Assembly (NCBI GenBank): GCA_000526575.1
Contig: JAGI01000002.1
Span: 3,167,001 to 3,231,000, forward strand
Length of the DNA stretch: 64,000 bases
Direction of reading: 5' to 3'
DNA from: Clostridium sp. 12(A)
GTDB lineage: Bacteria; Bacillota; Clostridia; Lachnospirales; Lachnospiraceae
The notes under the pieces were generated by a model. It saw nothing but the letters and a program-made list of their open reading frames with translations, was not told the origin of the DNA and did no database searches. Position numbers and translations under genes: made by a program. Shown in pieces: positions 32,747-42,980 of the stretch (the first letter of the stretch is position 1; each line of letters begins with the position of its first letter).

Positions 32747-33925
32747 ATGCTTTACGAAGAGAAAATTATAGAGACCATTCCGGTTGGTCCTCTTGGCCTG
32801 ATTCCGTTAAAGAGCTGTAAGGATCTGGGCAACAAGGTAAATGATTACCTGGTGGGCTGGAGAAAGGAACGTGAGAGCGAGCACAAATCTACCATTGCTT
32901 TTTCTGGATATCAGAGAGATACCTATCTGATCGGAGCCAGTACTCCCAGATTTGGTACAGGAGAAGCGAAAGGAACACTCCAGGAATCCGTTCGTGGAGA
33001 TGACCTTTATTTCATGGTTGATGTCTGCAATTACAGCCTTACTTATTCCTTATGCGGTATGACCAATCACATGTCCCCGGATGACCATTTCCAGGACTTA
33101 AAGCGTGTCATTGCTGCATCTGCAGGAAAAGCCCGCAGAATTAATGTAATTATGCCGTTCTTATATGAAAGCAGACAGCATAAGAGGTCCAGCAGAGAAT
33201 CCTTAGACTGCGCCCTGGCTCTTCAGGAGCTTGTAAATATGGGAGTGGAGAACATCATTACCTTCGATGCCCATGACCCAAGAGTCCAGAATGCCATTCC
33301 ATTAAAGGGCTTTGAAACGGTTCAGCCTATTTATCAGTTCATTAAGCATCTGCTTAAGAACGAGAAGGAGCTGGAAATCGACAGCGACCACATGATGGTC
33401 ATCAGCCCGGATGAAGGCGGTATGGGACGTGCTGTTTACTTTGCCAACGTATTAGGTCTTGATATGGGTATGTTCTACAAACGCCGTGATTATACTCAGA
33501 TTGTTAACGGACGTAACCCCATTGTTGCCCATGAATTCCTTGGAAGCAGTGTGGAGGGCAAGGATGTAATCATTGTAGACGATATGATTTCCTCCGGGGA
33601 AAGCATGCTTGACGTAGCAAAAGAATTAAAAAGAAGAAAAGCAAGAAAGGTATTTGTCTGCGTGACCTTTGGCCTCTTCACCAATGGACTTGCAAAGTTT
33701 GATGAATACTATGAAAATGGTTTTATTGACCGGATTCTTACTACCAACCTGGTATACCAGACACCGGATCTTCTTTCCAGACCGTATTACATTGATGTAG
33801 ATATGAGCAAATACATTGCCCTGATTATAGATAATTTAAACCATGATGCATCCTTAAGTGATCTTTTAAATCCAACAACCAGAATTAACCGTGTGGTGGA
33901 GCGCTACCGCGCAGGTGATCGGTAA
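32747..33925 (+). CDS. prs: Ribose-phosphate pyrophosphokinase (PRPP synthetase), long form
   Basis: 392 residues; makes PRPP from ribose 5-phosphate and ATP for nucleotide, His and Trp synthesis. The core features are present: FDAHDPRVQNA (flexible catalytic region), VISPDEGGMGRAVYFA and the PRPP loop VIIVDDMISSGESM. Standard bacterial enzymes are about 315 residues; this one has extra N-terminal and internal segments, and ATP-loop regions diverge, so it belongs to a long clostridial subfamily. ATG 32747 follows GGAGGAG; a TTG upstream extension is unlikely. brnQ starts 12 bases after its stop. Confidence 0.9.
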   Translation: MLYEEKIIETIPVGPLGLIPLKSCKDLGNKVNDYLVGWRKERESEHKSTIAFSGYQRDTYLIGASTPRFGTGEAKGTLQESVRGDDLYFMVDVCNYSLTYSLCGMTNHMSPDDHFQDLKRVIAASAGKARRINVIMPFLYESRQHKRSSRESLDCALALQELVNMGVENIITFDAHDPRVQNAIPLKGFETVQPIYQFIKHLLKNEKELEIDSDHMMVISPDEGGMGRAVYFANVLGLDMGMFYKRRDYTQIVNGRNPIVAHEFLGSSVEGKDVIIVDDMISSGESMLDVAKELKRRKARKVFVCVTFGLFTNGLAKFDEYYENGFIDRILTTNLVYQTPDLLSRPYYIDVDMSKYIALIIDNLNHDASLSDLLNPTTRINRVVERYRAGDR

Positions 33926-33936
33926 TTGGGGGAGAG

Positions 33937-35250
33937 ATGGATAAATTATCGGTTCAGAAACGGATCTTAATTGGTCTCACACTCTTCTCCATGTTTTTCG
34001 GGGCGGGAAATCTTATATTTCCGCCCTTTTTAGGTTCACTGGCAGGAACCAGCACCTGGACAGCTATGATCGGCTTTGGGATTACTGCCATTGGCTTTCC
34101 GGTACTGGGAGTGGTTGCCGTAGCAAGAGCAGGGGGATTTTTTTATCTGGCAGAACGGGTACACCCCAGGTTTGCATTTGTTTTCACCTTGTTAAATTAC
34201 TTATCCATCGGTCCCTGCCTTGCCATTCCAAGGACAGCCAGTACTTCTTTTGAGATGGCTGTGGTTCCGTTTTTAGGAAGCGGCAATCTGCAGGTCGCAC
34301 AGATCTTTTATTCTGCCGCATTCTTTGTAATTGCATTTGTGGTGGCCCTTAATCCGGATAAGCTGACGGAACGTCTTGGAAAGGTTCTTACTCCAGTGCT
34401 TCTGGTGCTCATCGTAGTTATTTATGCCGGCAGTCTCATAAAGCCGCCAGGGCTTTATGGAACACCCATAAAGGAATATGCGTCAGGACCCTTGGTCAAG
34501 GGCTTTTTAGATGGCTACCTCACTATGGATACCATTGCAGCTCTTAATTTCGGAATCGTGATTTCTCTTAATATTAAGGGAATGGGAGTGAAAAAGGATT
34601 CTGTAGTAGTGGGAGAGACTATCAATGCAGGATTTGTGGCAGGAGGAATTCTTCTTCTGGTTTACGGCGCTCTGGCTCATGTTGGGGCGGTGACGGGCGG
34701 TGCCTTTGGTCCGGCCCAAAACGGTGCCCAGACCCTGAATCAGGCAGTCAGCTTCTTGTATGGAAAAACTGGTCTTGTGATGCTGGCAGTGGTATTTTTT
34801 ATTGCCTGCTTAAATACCTGTATTGGTTTAATCAGCTGTTGCAGCAAATATTTTTGTACCATAGTTCCGGGAATCGGTTACCGGACCTGGGCCGTTATAT
34901 TTGCACTGTCAAGCTTTGTGATTTCCAATGTAGGTCTGACTAAAATTCTGCAGATATCGGTTCCCGTATTAAGTGCGATTTATCCGGTAGCCATTGTGCT
35001 GATCTTACTCTCCTTCGGGTTCCAGGATGGAAAACGGTGGCGGTCAGTATACGTCTGGTCCATCAGCTTTACAGGCGTGATAAGCGTCCTGTTATCTCTG
35101 GAACAGGCTGGAGTGACCGTACTGCATCAGATAATGTCCAAGCTTCCTATCTATGCTGCTGGGCTTGGCTGGATCGTTCCTGCCCTGGTTGGTGTGGTGG
35201 TTGGAGTTGTTTTGGCTATGCTAAATAAAAGCGAGAGTAGTAAAGCCTGA
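33937..35250 (+). CDS. brnQ: Branched-chain amino acid:cation symporter
   Basis: 437-residue LIVCS-family transporter with 12 predicted helices that imports Leu, Ile and Val with Na+ or H+. The first helix region GLTLFSMFFGAGNLIFPPFLG is the hallmark of BrnQ. GGGGGAGAG precedes the ATG and the gene follows prs by 12 bases, so they share a transcript. A long terminator follows. Confidence 0.93.
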   Translation: MDKLSVQKRILIGLTLFSMFFGAGNLIFPPFLGSLAGTSTWTAMIGFGITAIGFPVLGVVAVARAGGFFYLAERVHPRFAFVFTLLNYLSIGPCLAIPRTASTSFEMAVVPFLGSGNLQVAQIFYSAAFFVIAFVVALNPDKLTERLGKVLTPVLLVLIVVIYAGSLIKPPGLYGTPIKEYASGPLVKGFLDGYLTMDTIAALNFGIVISLNIKGMGVKKDSVVVGETINAGFVAGGILLLVYGALAHVGAVTGGAFGPAQNGAQTLNQAVSFLYGKTGLVMLAVVFFIACLNTCIGLISCCSKYFCTIVPGIGYRTWAVIFALSSFVISNVGLTKILQISVPVLSAIYPVAIVLILLSFGFQDGKRWRSVYVWSISFTGVISVLLSLEQAGVTVLHQIMSKLPIYAAGLGWIVPALVGVVVGVVLAMLNKSESSKA

Positions 35251-35299
35251 ATCAAAACATAATCAGTCAAATTAGTCTGGAATATAAAAAATTAAACTA

Positions 35300-35347
35300 G
35301 GGGATGGTGCAAAATTAAGTTACGCTAATTTTGTACCATCCCCTTTT
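35300..35347 (+). terminator. Terminator after brnQ
   Basis: An 18-base stem with one mismatch, GGGGATGGTGCAAAATTA (35300-35317) / TAATTTTGTACCATCCCC (35326-35343), then TTTT. Confidence 0.9.
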
Positions 35348-35349
35348 GT

Positions 35350-35416
35350 AAAAAAGAACAGGAGTATTGCTCCTGATATGAAATCATAAATATCTCATAT
35401 CATTTTGCAACACTCC
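35350..35416 (-). terminator. Terminator of the minus-strand yhaN-like transcript
   Basis: On the minus strand an outer stem GGAGTGTTGC / GCAATACTCC and an inner GATATGA / TCATATC fold into a long hairpin followed by TTCTTTTTT. Confidence 0.75.
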
Positions 35417-35426
35417 CCTTGTCTTC

Positions 35427-35483
35427 TTATATAGTATCTATCTACTTATGTAGTATCTATATTTTTATATAGTACTTCTCTTT
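35427..35483. repeat. Three 19-base tandem repeats
   Basis: Three consecutive 19-base units begin TTATATAGTATCTAT (35427-35445), TTATGTAGTATCTAT (35446-35464) and TTATATAGTACTTCT (35465-35483). They lie between the yhaN-like stop codon and its terminator hairpin. Confidence 0.7.
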
Positions 35484-35499
35484 GTTCTATCGTATCTTT

Positions 35500-37362
35500 T
35501 TATATCTCAATCAAATGATAAGGAATCAAGTTAGCCGTCAGCATCTGAGCCTCTCTCTGATGACAGGTGAATATAATAATCTGATCAGAATAGGCATTCA
35601 CCAGCCACTTTAGGGCGGTCCTAAGTCTGTCATCATCATAAAGCACAAAGCTGTCGTCAAAGATCATTGGCATGCGCTCCGTACCTTCCTGAATCAGAGT
35701 AGCGGCAGCAAGTCGAAGGGCTAAATAAACCTGGTCCATAGTTCCGCTGCTGACCTGCTCCAGTGGCACCAGCTTTGTTTTGGTATTAAGAAATACATTT
35801 AGATTCTCATCCACGCTCATGCTGGTATAGATACCACCTGTAATGCCCTTAATGAGATCAGAGGCAGCTCGGTTTAGATAAAGCCCGAAGGAATCCCGGA
35901 TGGTAGAAGATAAGCCGGTCATGGTCTCAAGGGCTAAATCAATGGCAGAGACCTCTTCCCTGATCCGATCATTTTCCTCTAAAATATGCTTGAGTCCCTC
36001 TGCCTGAGTTTTACAGCTTGATAAGTGCTCCAGCTTTCTCTCCAGCTCCCATTGGCTTTTTTGCTGCTTCTCAATGGTCTCTCCGCAGGTCTCCTGCTTC
36101 TTTTGAAGCTCTTCAATCTCAGCCTGCTTCTGGGTAATGGCGGCCTCAGATTTAATCACAGCAGACGACAAGCGGGTAAACTCCGCCATTCTGGACTGAA
36201 ACGCACGCATGGCATCCGTTGAAATATCTGTACTCCCAAGATGTCTGGAAAGAATTTCCTGCAAAATCTTGGCGCTCATTTCCATATCCTTCTGACTTTG
36301 CTTCAGCTTTAAAAAGAGAATCAGCCCGATGAGGTAAAAGATAATGGCAGTACCCATGAACACGCTCATAAGAAGCAGAAGATCAAGACCGTAATTAGCG
36401 GTTAAGTAATTCGACTCACCCAGGTAATAAAGGCCTCCCACTCCGCATAATAGTGCCGTAGCAAGGATAAGGGAAAGGACAGAAAATACCTTTCTGGGCC
36501 TTTTACCTGACGCTTCCTTGGCTCTCATATATTCATCAAAGTTTTCCTGAGCTTTTAAAGAATATGCATTTATGGAGTCCTGATCTGTAAACTGGTTGCT
36601 GCTTAAGACCTGTTTTCCTCTTGCGACCTTTTTAATCAGCTCTTCCTTTTCCTTCTGGAGATCTTCTAAGGAAGTCTTAACATCTTCCCGCAGCTTTTGA
36701 AATTCATTGATCTGGTTTTCAAACTCCGGAGAGGATATCTCCCGTTCTGTGTTTCGAATCTCGCTGAGTAAAGAGGTATAGGTGCGGGCAGCCTCAGGAA
36801 CCATCTGGGATTCCAGCTCTTTTTTCTGGGATTTTAAAAATGACGCAGCCTTTGTAATGTTTAAGGCAAGGCTTCCCGTATTGTTTAAATTAGCGATGTA
36901 ATTTTTAAGCTCGGAAACCATACCTTCATCGGTCGCACTCTTTAGCTGGCTGATGCTCACGGTATTAATATAGGTGGTTTCACTCAGTCCGCATAAAAGG
37001 TCATCTAAGAATGCTTTGGTAGGCTCAATCTCCCTGCCTGCGGTTTCATCCACAATCTTAAATTCCTTTTTGTTCTTCTGAAAGGTCCTTTCAATCCGGT
37101 AGATGTGCTCCTTATGCTCTAACCGGATCTGCCCTTCGTAAGTGCCGCTGTTTTCCCATGGCTCAAACTTGGTGTAGAGATCATTTTTAGAAGCTCTTCC
37201 CCTCTGGCGTTCAATGCCAAAAAGCATGCCGCGAATAAAGGTATGTATGGTGGATTTTCCTGCTTCGTTCTTTCCGTAGACGATGTTAAGCCCATTCTGG
37301 AAGGTCAGATTCCTGCCATGGAATTTTCCAAAGCCATTGATATATATGTCCAGTATTTTCAT
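35500..37362 (-). CDS. YhaN/SbcC-like AAA ATPase with two membrane helices
   Basis: 620 residues of the Rad50/SbcC-like ABC ATPase class. Walker A is GKNEAGKST (30-38); coiled coils flank a central pair of membrane helices (about 320-370, VLSLILATALLCGVGGLYYL and the following FMGTAIIFYLIGLILF); the C-terminus has the signature VSSGTMDQVYLALRLA and Walker B MIFDDSF. Two membrane helices in place of a zinc hook are typical of Bacillus YhaN rather than SbcC. ATG 37362 follows AAAGGAG. It starts four bases after the nuclease gene, forming a YhaO-YhaN pair probably acting in DNA end processing at the membrane. Confidence 0.87.
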   Translation of the reverse strand: MKILDIYINGFGKFHGRNLTFQNGLNIVYGKNEAGKSTIHTFIRGMLFGIERQRGRASKNDLYTKFEPWENSGTYEGQIRLEHKEHIYRIERTFQKNKKEFKIVDETAGREIEPTKAFLDDLLCGLSETTYINTVSISQLKSATDEGMVSELKNYIANLNNTGSLALNITKAASFLKSQKKELESQMVPEAARTYTSLLSEIRNTEREISSPEFENQINEFQKLREDVKTSLEDLQKEKEELIKKVARGKQVLSSNQFTDQDSINAYSLKAQENFDEYMRAKEASGKRPRKVFSVLSLILATALLCGVGGLYYLGESNYLTANYGLDLLLLMSVFMGTAIIFYLIGLILFLKLKQSQKDMEMSAKILQEILSRHLGSTDISTDAMRAFQSRMAEFTRLSSAVIKSEAAITQKQAEIEELQKKQETCGETIEKQQKSQWELERKLEHLSSCKTQAEGLKHILEENDRIREEVSAIDLALETMTGLSSTIRDSFGLYLNRAASDLIKGITGGIYTSMSVDENLNVFLNTKTKLVPLEQVSSGTMDQVYLALRLAAATLIQEGTERMPMIFDDSFVLYDDDRLRTALKWLVNAYSDQIIIFTCHQREAQMLTANLIPYHLIEI

Positions 37363-37366
37363 GGGA

Positions 37367-38437
37367 TCAGCTCCTTTCGTCCGTAGTGCGAAGCAGTGCA
37401 TTGATGCCGTAATAGAGGGCTTTCTTTTCCATAGGGCTCATCTCAGGCTTTTGAAGGGCCTGAATATAAAATCCGATCATGTCACTGGAATGCTCGGCAA
37501 AGAGCGCGGAAAAGTCATATTGGGGCTCGGATTCGTCTATGATCTCCATAATCTTAAACCGGGTGGAGAGCATATCTAAGTCAAAGGAAATATCAGGGTC
37601 CCTCATACCACGTATGCGGAAACGGAAGATATTTTCAGTGCCCCGGTTTTGAATCTCCTGGGTGATCTTCATCGCAAGCTCTGTATTGGTGGTGGCTGTG
37701 GTCACATTCACCGCCAGAGAAACATACTGTAGCTTGGCAATTGGGATAAACTTTAAATAGGAGACCATACGGGTCACTTCGTTAATCTCTCCCATAATCA
37801 TACCGTGAGGCCCTGACTCCGTCTTATCAAGTGGCTCTAAGGAACCGGAAAATGCCATACGGTTCTCAATGAGGATCTCAGGTCTGTGAATGTGGCCCAT
37901 GGCAATGTAGGAGAAGTCCAGGTTTGACATGGCTCCCTTATCAAATGGGATATGGTTGGCATCTCCGCCATGGCCTAAAAGCACGTGGATTCTGCCGTTG
38001 TTTGGTACTTTTAGATGATCAAGACGGTTTTCCGGGATTTCAGCCGAATAATAGCTGAACCCATAGACCTCTGTGTTGATCTCCTTGAAATAAACGCTTT
38101 CCAGCTCTTCCCCCATGAAATAAGTTACATTAGGCGCCCAGGTAAAGCTTAAGATAGCTGAATTTTTGCGGATTCGGTCATGATTTCCTGCGATAATGAC
38201 CACATGCACGGAAGGGATGGTGGAAAAGAGGTAGTTGACCTCCTTTAAATCCCTGGCAAGTGGCTGCCGGTGGAATAAGTCTCCGGAAATGAAAAGGCAA
38301 TCGGCTTCCAGGACCTTTGCCTGATGAACTGCCTTTGCAAAGGTGTCCTTAATATCCTGGCACCGTTCCTTGCTCCAGGGCTTGTCGCTGTCAGGACTCA
38401 TGCCCCAGTGAACATCTGCAATATGTATAAATTTCAT
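37367..38437 (-). CDS. YhaO/SbcD-like metallophosphoesterase (DNA exonuclease)
   Basis: 356 residues of the Mre11/SbcD/YhaO family. The metal-binding motifs run in order: DVH (8-10), SGDLFHR, AGNHDR, GHGGD and MGHIHRPE. A C-terminal capping region of about 130 residues follows. It is the nuclease partner of the downstream ATPase, four bases away; the pair resembles Mre11-Rad50. A terminator separates it from asnS upstream. Confidence 0.9.
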   Translation of the reverse strand: MKFIHIADVHWGMSPDSDKPWSKERCQDIKDTFAKAVHQAKVLEADCLFISGDLFHRQPLARDLKEVNYLFSTIPSVHVVIIAGNHDRIRKNSAILSFTWAPNVTYFMGEELESVYFKEINTEVYGFSYYSAEIPENRLDHLKVPNNGRIHVLLGHGGDANHIPFDKGAMSNLDFSYIAMGHIHRPEILIENRMAFSGSLEPLDKTESGPHGMIMGEINEVTRMVSYLKFIPIAKLQYVSLAVNVTTATTNTELAMKITQEIQNRGTENIFRFRIRGMRDPDISFDLDMLSTRFKIMEIIDESEPQYDFSALFAEHSSDMIGFYIQALQKPEMSPMEKKALYYGINALLRTTDERS

Positions 38438-38470
38438 TCTCGTTACCTCGCTGGTCCTATGTGAAAAGAT

Positions 38471-38509
38471 ACCACAAATTCCCTGCCGGACTGGTAGGGA
38501 ATTTGTGGT
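38471..38509 (-). terminator. asnS terminator
   Basis: A perfect 14-bp stem ACCACAAATTCCCT / AGGGAATTTGTGGT with an 11-base loop. On the minus strand it is followed by ATCTTTTCA. Confidence 0.85.
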
Positions 38510-38515
38510 ACAGGC

Positions 38516-39907
38516 TTAAAGTTCGCAGTTGTTAACGGTTCTTGGGAATGGAACTACGTCACGGATATTGGCCATTCCGGTCAGATACATCACACAGCGC
38601 TCAAAGCCTAAACCAAAGCCTGCATGGCGTGTGGAGCCGTATTTTCTTAAGTCAAGGTAGAAGTCATAATCTTCCTTGTTAAGTCCCAGCTCGTCCATAC
38701 GAGCCACCAGTTTGTCGTAGTTATCTTCTCTCTGGCTGCCGCCGATGATCTCACCGATACCTGGAACGAGACAGTCCACGGCTGCTACGGTCTTATTATC
38801 CTCATTAAGCTTCATATAAAATGCCTTGATTTCCTTTGGATAATCCGTAACAAATACTGGCTTTTTATAAAGCTGCTCTGTTAAATAGCGCTCGTGTTCT
38901 GTCTGTAAATCGCATCCCCAGAACACTTTATAATCGAACTCATCATTATGCTGGGTAAGAAGCTCTACCGCTTCTGTATAAGTAACATGAGCGAATTCAG
39001 AATTTAAAACGTGGTTCAACCGGTTTAAAAGATCCTTGTCCACAAACTGGTTAAAGAAGTTCATCTCTTCTGGTGCGTGCTCAAGAACATAGCGGATTAC
39101 GTATTTTAGCATGGACTCAGCAAGAGCCATGTTGTCATTTAAATCTGCAAATGCCATCTCCGGCTCAATCATCCAGAATTCAGCGGCATGGCGGGTGGTG
39201 TTTGAATTTTCCGCACGGAAGGTAGGGCCAAAGGTATAGATGTTACGGAATGCCATGGCATAGGTCTCACCATTTAACTGACCGCTTACGGTTAAGTTGG
39301 TAGGCTTACCAAAGAAATCCTGGGTAAAATCAATGGTTCCTTCCTCTGTCTTAGGAATGTTATTTAAATCCATAGTGGTAACCTGGAACATCTCGCCGGC
39401 GCCTTCGCAGTCACTTCCGGTGATCAGGGGAGTATGAACGTAAACGAAATCTCTCTCCTGGAAAAACTGGTGAATGGCATAAGCAATTAAGGATCGAACC
39501 CGGAATACGGCCTGGAAGGTATTGGTTCTTGGGCGTAAATGGGAGATGGTTCTTAAATATTCAAAGCTGTGGCGCTTTTTCTGAAGAGGATAATCCGGGG
39601 ATGAGGTGCCTTCTACGGTAACCTCTGTGGCCTGTATCTCAAAGGGCTGCTTGGCATCCGGAGTAGGAACTAAAGTTCCGGTTACGATTACGGCAGCGCC
39701 AACGTTTAACTTGCTGATTTCTGAAAAATTCTCCATGGTATCGTGATAGACCACCTGAAGGGTTTCAAAATAAGATCCGTCGTTTAATACGATGAATCCA
39801 AAGGATTTGGAATCCCGCAGACTTCTTACCCAGCCTCCGACCGTAACCTGGGAATTAAGAAATGTTTCCTGCTTTTTATATATCTCTCTTACCGTGATTA
39901 AATCCAT
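38516..39907 (-). CDS. asnS: Asparaginyl-tRNA synthetase
   Basis: 463-residue class IIb synthetase charging tRNA-Asn. The N-terminal OB-fold anticodon domain has [19 protein letters not shown]; the catalytic core has [37 protein letters not shown] (motif 2) and [16 protein letters not shown] (motif 3). AAAAGGAG precedes the ATG. The leader is short with a clear promoter and shows no T-box, so tRNA-sensing control is not apparent. Confidence 0.95.
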   Translation of the reverse strand: MDLITVREIYKKQETFLNSQVTVGGWVRSLRDSKSFGFIVLNDGSYFETLQVVYHDTMENFSEISKLNVGAAVIVTGTLVPTPDAKQPFEIQATEVTVEGTSSPDYPLQKKRHSFEYLRTISHLRPRTNTFQAVFRVRSLIAYAIHQFFQERDFVYVHTPLITGSDCEGAGEMFQVTTMDLNNIPKTEEGTIDFTQDFFGKPTNLTVSGQLNGETYAMAFRNIYTFGPTFRAENSNTTRHAAEFWMIEPEMAFADLNDNMALAESMLKYVIRYVLEHAPEEMNFFNQFVDKDLLNRLNHVLNSEFAHVTYTEAVELLTQHNDEFDYKVFWGCDLQTEHERYLTEQLYKKPVFVTDYPKEIKAFYMKLNEDNKTVAAVDCLVPGIGEIIGGSQREDNYDKLVARMDELGLNKEDYDFYLDLRKYGSTRHAGFGLGFERCVMYLTGMANIRDVVPFPRTVNNCEL

Positions 39908-39946
39908 AATAGATTCTCCTTTTACATGTTCGCATACTTATTAAGA

Positions 39947-39975
39947 TTATACTGTATTTTAAGATTCTATTCAAG
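39947..39975 (-). promoter_or_regulatory. asnS promoter
   Basis: Minus strand TTGAAT (39975-39970), 17-base spacer, TATAAT (39952-39947). It is divergent from glgC. Confidence 0.8.
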
Positions 39976-40086
39976 GGGTGCTGGGTGTAAAAACATTAGA
40001 TACGCCTAAAAACGTCAAAAATTTGTAAAAAGCACGAAAAATGTCGGAAAATGCACAAAAAACTATAAGATAAAATGAAATATTTG

Positions 40087-40115
40087 TTCACTATTAAAGC
40101 AAGGTATGGTATAAT
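40087..40115 (+). promoter_or_regulatory. glgC promoter
   Basis: TTCACT (40087-40092), 17-base spacer, consensus TATAAT (40110-40115). Confidence 0.7.
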
Positions 40116-40148
40116 GTAGTCACAATAATTACAGCAAGAGGTGATAAC

Positions 40149-41423
40149 GTGATTAAAAAAGAGATGATAGCCATGCTTTTGGCAGGCGGACAAGGCAGTC
40201 GCTTAGGTGTGCTTACGCAAAAAGTGGCCAAACCAGCAGTGTCCTTTGGCGGTAAATACCGAATCATTGATTTCCCGCTTAGCAACTGCATCAATTCAGG
40301 AGTTGATACGGTAGGAGTTCTTACCCAGTATCAGCCATTGCGCCTGAATACTCATATCGGCATCGGCATTCCCTGGGATCTTGACCGGAATGTGGGCGGA
40401 GTCACTATTTTACCTCCTTATGAACGGAGCAAGGGAAGTGACTGGTATACCGGTACAGCAAATGCCATATATCAGAACCTGGAATATATGGAGACCTACA
40501 ATCCCGATTACGTCCTCATTTTATCTGGAGACCACATCTATAAGATGGATTATGAGGTCATGCTGGAATATCACAAAGCGAATAATGCAGATATCACCAT
40601 TGCTGCTATGCCGGTGCCTATTGAAGAGGCAAGCCGGTTTGGGATACTAATCACAGATGAAAGCAACCGGATTACGGAATTTGAGGAAAAGCCCGCAAGT
40701 CCAAGAAGTAATCTGGCTTCCATGGGAATATACATATTTAGCTGGAAAGCATTAAAAGAAGCACTGATTCGTATGTCTGACGTACCCGGGTGTGATTTTG
40801 GAAAACATATCATACCCCATTGTTTTGAAGAGGGAAAGCGGGTCTTTGCCTACGAATACAACGGTTATTGGAAGGATGTAGGTACGTTAGGTTCCTATTG
40901 GGAAGCCAATATGGAGCTGATTGATATCATTCCTGAATTTAATCTTTATGAAGAGTACTGGAAGATTTATACAAAAAGCGACATTATTCCGCCCCAGTAC
41001 GTCTCCGAGGAAGCTGTCATAGACAGAAGCATTGTGGGAGAAGGAACCGAGATTTACGGAGAGGTAAGAAATTCCGTCATCGGTGCCGGCGTTATCATTA
41101 AAAAAGGTGCGGTCATAAAGGATTCTATCATTATGAGAGAGTGCGTGATCGGGGAAGACGCAGAGATCACAAAGGCTATTATTGCTGAGAATGTGACAGT
41201 GGGAACCGGTGTGAAAATTGGTACCGGAGACTATGAAAAGAGCAAGTATGATCCAAAGGTCTATCAGTTTGATCTGGTAACGATAGGGGAGAATTCTATC
41301 ATCCCGGATCAGGTGACCATAGGCAAGAATACAGCAATCGTGGGGATCACCGTCCCTGAAGATTATAAAGACGGAGAACTGGCCAGCGGAGATTATATCA
41401 TAAAGGCAGGTGGCATGCGATGA
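40149..41423 (+). CDS. glgC: Glucose-1-phosphate adenylyltransferase (catalytic subunit)
   Basis: 424 residues; makes ADP-glucose for glycogen. The nucleotide-binding loop [14 protein letters not shown] (15-28) with the catalytic arginine, [10 protein letters not shown] with its metal-binding Asp, and the C-terminal left-handed beta-helix of hexapeptide repeats (from about 285) are all present. The start is GTG at 40149 after GAGGTG. It overlaps glgD by four bases (ATGA). The active-site loop is intact here and altered in the paralogous glgD, which fits a catalytic/regulatory subunit pair. Confidence 0.95.
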   Translation: MIKKEMIAMLLAGGQGSRLGVLTQKVAKPAVSFGGKYRIIDFPLSNCINSGVDTVGVLTQYQPLRLNTHIGIGIPWDLDRNVGGVTILPPYERSKGSDWYTGTANAIYQNLEYMETYNPDYVLILSGDHIYKMDYEVMLEYHKANNADITIAAMPVPIEEASRFGILITDESNRITEFEEKPASPRSNLASMGIYIFSWKALKEALIRMSDVPGCDFGKHIIPHCFEEGKRVFAYEYNGYWKDVGTLGSYWEANMELIDIIPEFNLYEEYWKIYTKSDIIPPQYVSEEAVIDRSIVGEGTEIYGEVRNSVIGAGVIIKKGAVIKDSIIMRECVIGEDAEITKAIIAENVTVGTGVKIGTGDYEKSKYDPKVYQFDLVTIGENSIIPDQVTIGKNTAIVGITVPEDYKDGELASGDYIIKAGGMR

Positions 41424-42541
41424 GAGCAATCGGAATTGTATTAGCAGGCGGGAACAGTAAACGGATGCGTGAGCTGTCCAACAGAAGGGCCATTGCAGCC
41501 ATGCCTATAGCAGGGAATTACAGGAGCATCGATTTTGCTCTCAGCAATATGACCAATTCCCATATTCAGAATGTAGCAGTATTAACTCAGTATAATTCCA
41601 GGTCCCTGCATCTTCATTTAAGTTCCTCCAAATGGTGGGATTTCGGAAGAAAGCAGGGCGGACTATTCGTATTTACTCCAACCATAACTGCAGATAGCAG
41701 TGACTGGTACAGGGGGACTGCGGATGCCCTGTTTCAAAACCTTACATTTTTAAAGAACAGTCATGAACCTTACGTAGTCATTGCCGCAGGAGACGGCATC
41801 TACAAACTGGATTACGGTAAGGTACTTGAATATCATATAGAGAAGAAATCAGATATCACCGTAGTATGCACAGAGCTGCCTGCGGGAGAAGATATCACAC
41901 GTTTCGGCCTGGTAAAGACCAATCAGGATGGCAGGATTACAGATTTTGAAGAGAAGCCTATGGTGGCTTCCTCTAATACGGTTTCCTGCGGCATTTATGT
42001 CATCCGCAGGCGTCAGCTTATTGAACTGATTGAGCAGTGCGCCATGGAGGACCGCTATGATTTTGTGAGTGACATTCTGGTACGATATCGGAATTTGAAA
42101 AGAATATATGCTTATAAGATGAACGATTACTGGAGAAATATCGCATCCGTGGAATCCTACTACAAAACCAATATGGATTTCTTAAAACCGGAAGTAAGAA
42201 ATTATTTCTTCCGTCAGTATCCGGATGTTTACTCAAAGATCGATGATCTGCCGCCTGCAAAATACAACCCAGGTGCATCTGTAAAAAACAGCCTGGTGTC
42301 CAGCGGCAGCATTGTCAACGGCGTTGTCGAGAATTCAGTCCTTTATAAAAAGGCCTATGTCGGCAACAACTGCGTCATTAAAAACTCCATTATTTTAAAT
42401 GACGTCTATATAGGCGACAATACGGTGATTGAAAACTGTATCGTAGAAAGCCGGGATACCATCCGTGCCAATACCACCTATATAGGAACAACGGACAATG
42501 TAAAGATTGTCTTGGAGAAAAACGAACGATACACATTATAG
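41420..42541 (+). CDS. glgD: ADP-glucose pyrophosphorylase-like subunit GlgD
   Basis: 373-residue paralogue of GlgC. The loop reads [20 protein letters not shown], lacking the GxGxRL form of a catalytic loop, and the sugar-binding region has [12 protein letters not shown] in place of SGDHIYKMD. These changes mark GlgD, a weakly active or inactive partner that boosts GlgC in Firmicutes. A shorter C-terminal beta-helix follows. It is coupled to glgC by an ATGA overlap, and spoVG begins 25 bases downstream. Confidence 0.93.
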   Translation: MRAIGIVLAGGNSKRMRELSNRRAIAAMPIAGNYRSIDFALSNMTNSHIQNVAVLTQYNSRSLHLHLSSSKWWDFGRKQGGLFVFTPTITADSSDWYRGTADALFQNLTFLKNSHEPYVVIAAGDGIYKLDYGKVLEYHIEKKSDITVVCTELPAGEDITRFGLVKTNQDGRITDFEEKPMVASSNTVSCGIYVIRRRQLIELIEQCAMEDRYDFVSDILVRYRNLKRIYAYKMNDYWRNIASVESYYKTNMDFLKPEVRNYFFRQYPDVYSKIDDLPPAKYNPGASVKNSLVSSGSIVNGVVENSVLYKKAYVGNNCVIKNSIILNDVYIGDNTVIENCIVESRDTIRANTTYIGTTDNVKIVLEKNERYTL

Positions 42542-42566
42542 TAAATGTGACGGGAAGGGGAAGAAC

Positions 42567-42848
42567 ATGCAGATTACAGATGTAAGAGTACGACGTATTG
42601 AAAAAGAGGGAAAGATGAAGGCCATAGTATCAATCACATTGGATAACGAATTTGTTATTCATGACATTAAAGTTATTGAAGGAGAAAAAGGACTATTTAT
42701 AGCAATGCCCAGCCGAAAGGCGGCAGATGGTGAATACCGGGATATCGCTCATCCGATTAATTCCGGAACCAGAGACACCATTCAGAAGGTGATTCTGGAT
42801 AAATATGAGACCACTGCTATGGATGTACCTGAGGCAGTATTTGCTTAA
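42567..42848 (+). CDS. spoVG: SpoVG regulatory protein
   Basis: 93 residues, normal length, almost entirely matching the family: [38 protein letters not shown] and [10 protein letters not shown]. SpoVG is a small nucleic-acid-binding regulator affecting septation, sporulation and capsule or virulence functions in Firmicutes. ATG 42567 follows GGAAGGGGAAG. It is cotranscribed with glgCD or read from within glgD; a terminator follows. Confidence 0.95.
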   Translation: MQITDVRVRRIEKEGKMKAIVSITLDNEFVIHDIKVIEGEKGLFIAMPSRKAADGEYRDIAHPINSGTRDTIQKVILDKYETTAMDVPEAVFA

Positions 42849-42863
42849 TCAAATAAAAGGATC

Positions 42864-42898
42864 CGCAGACAGGCTTTTCGTACTGTCTGCGTTTTTTT
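42864..42898 (+). terminator. Terminator after spoVG
   Basis: CGCAGACAG (42864-42872) / CTGTCTGCG (42883-42891), then seven T. Confidence 0.93.
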
Positions 42899-42918
42899 GC
42901 CCGGAAATCAAACGAATA

Positions 42919-42947
42919 TTTACACTTTAGTGTTTTAAGGTTATAAT
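42919..42947 (+). promoter_or_regulatory. ddh promoter
   Basis: TTTACA (42919-42924), 17-base spacer, TATAAT (42942-42947). Confidence 0.8.
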
Positions 42948-42980
42948 AGGAATCAAATTTTTAGAAAGGCTGTGGAACGT

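Noticed and set aside
39908-40148. T-box leader for asnS
   Set aside because: The asnS promoter is about 40 bases from its start codon, too short for a T-box, and no T-box core sequence is present.
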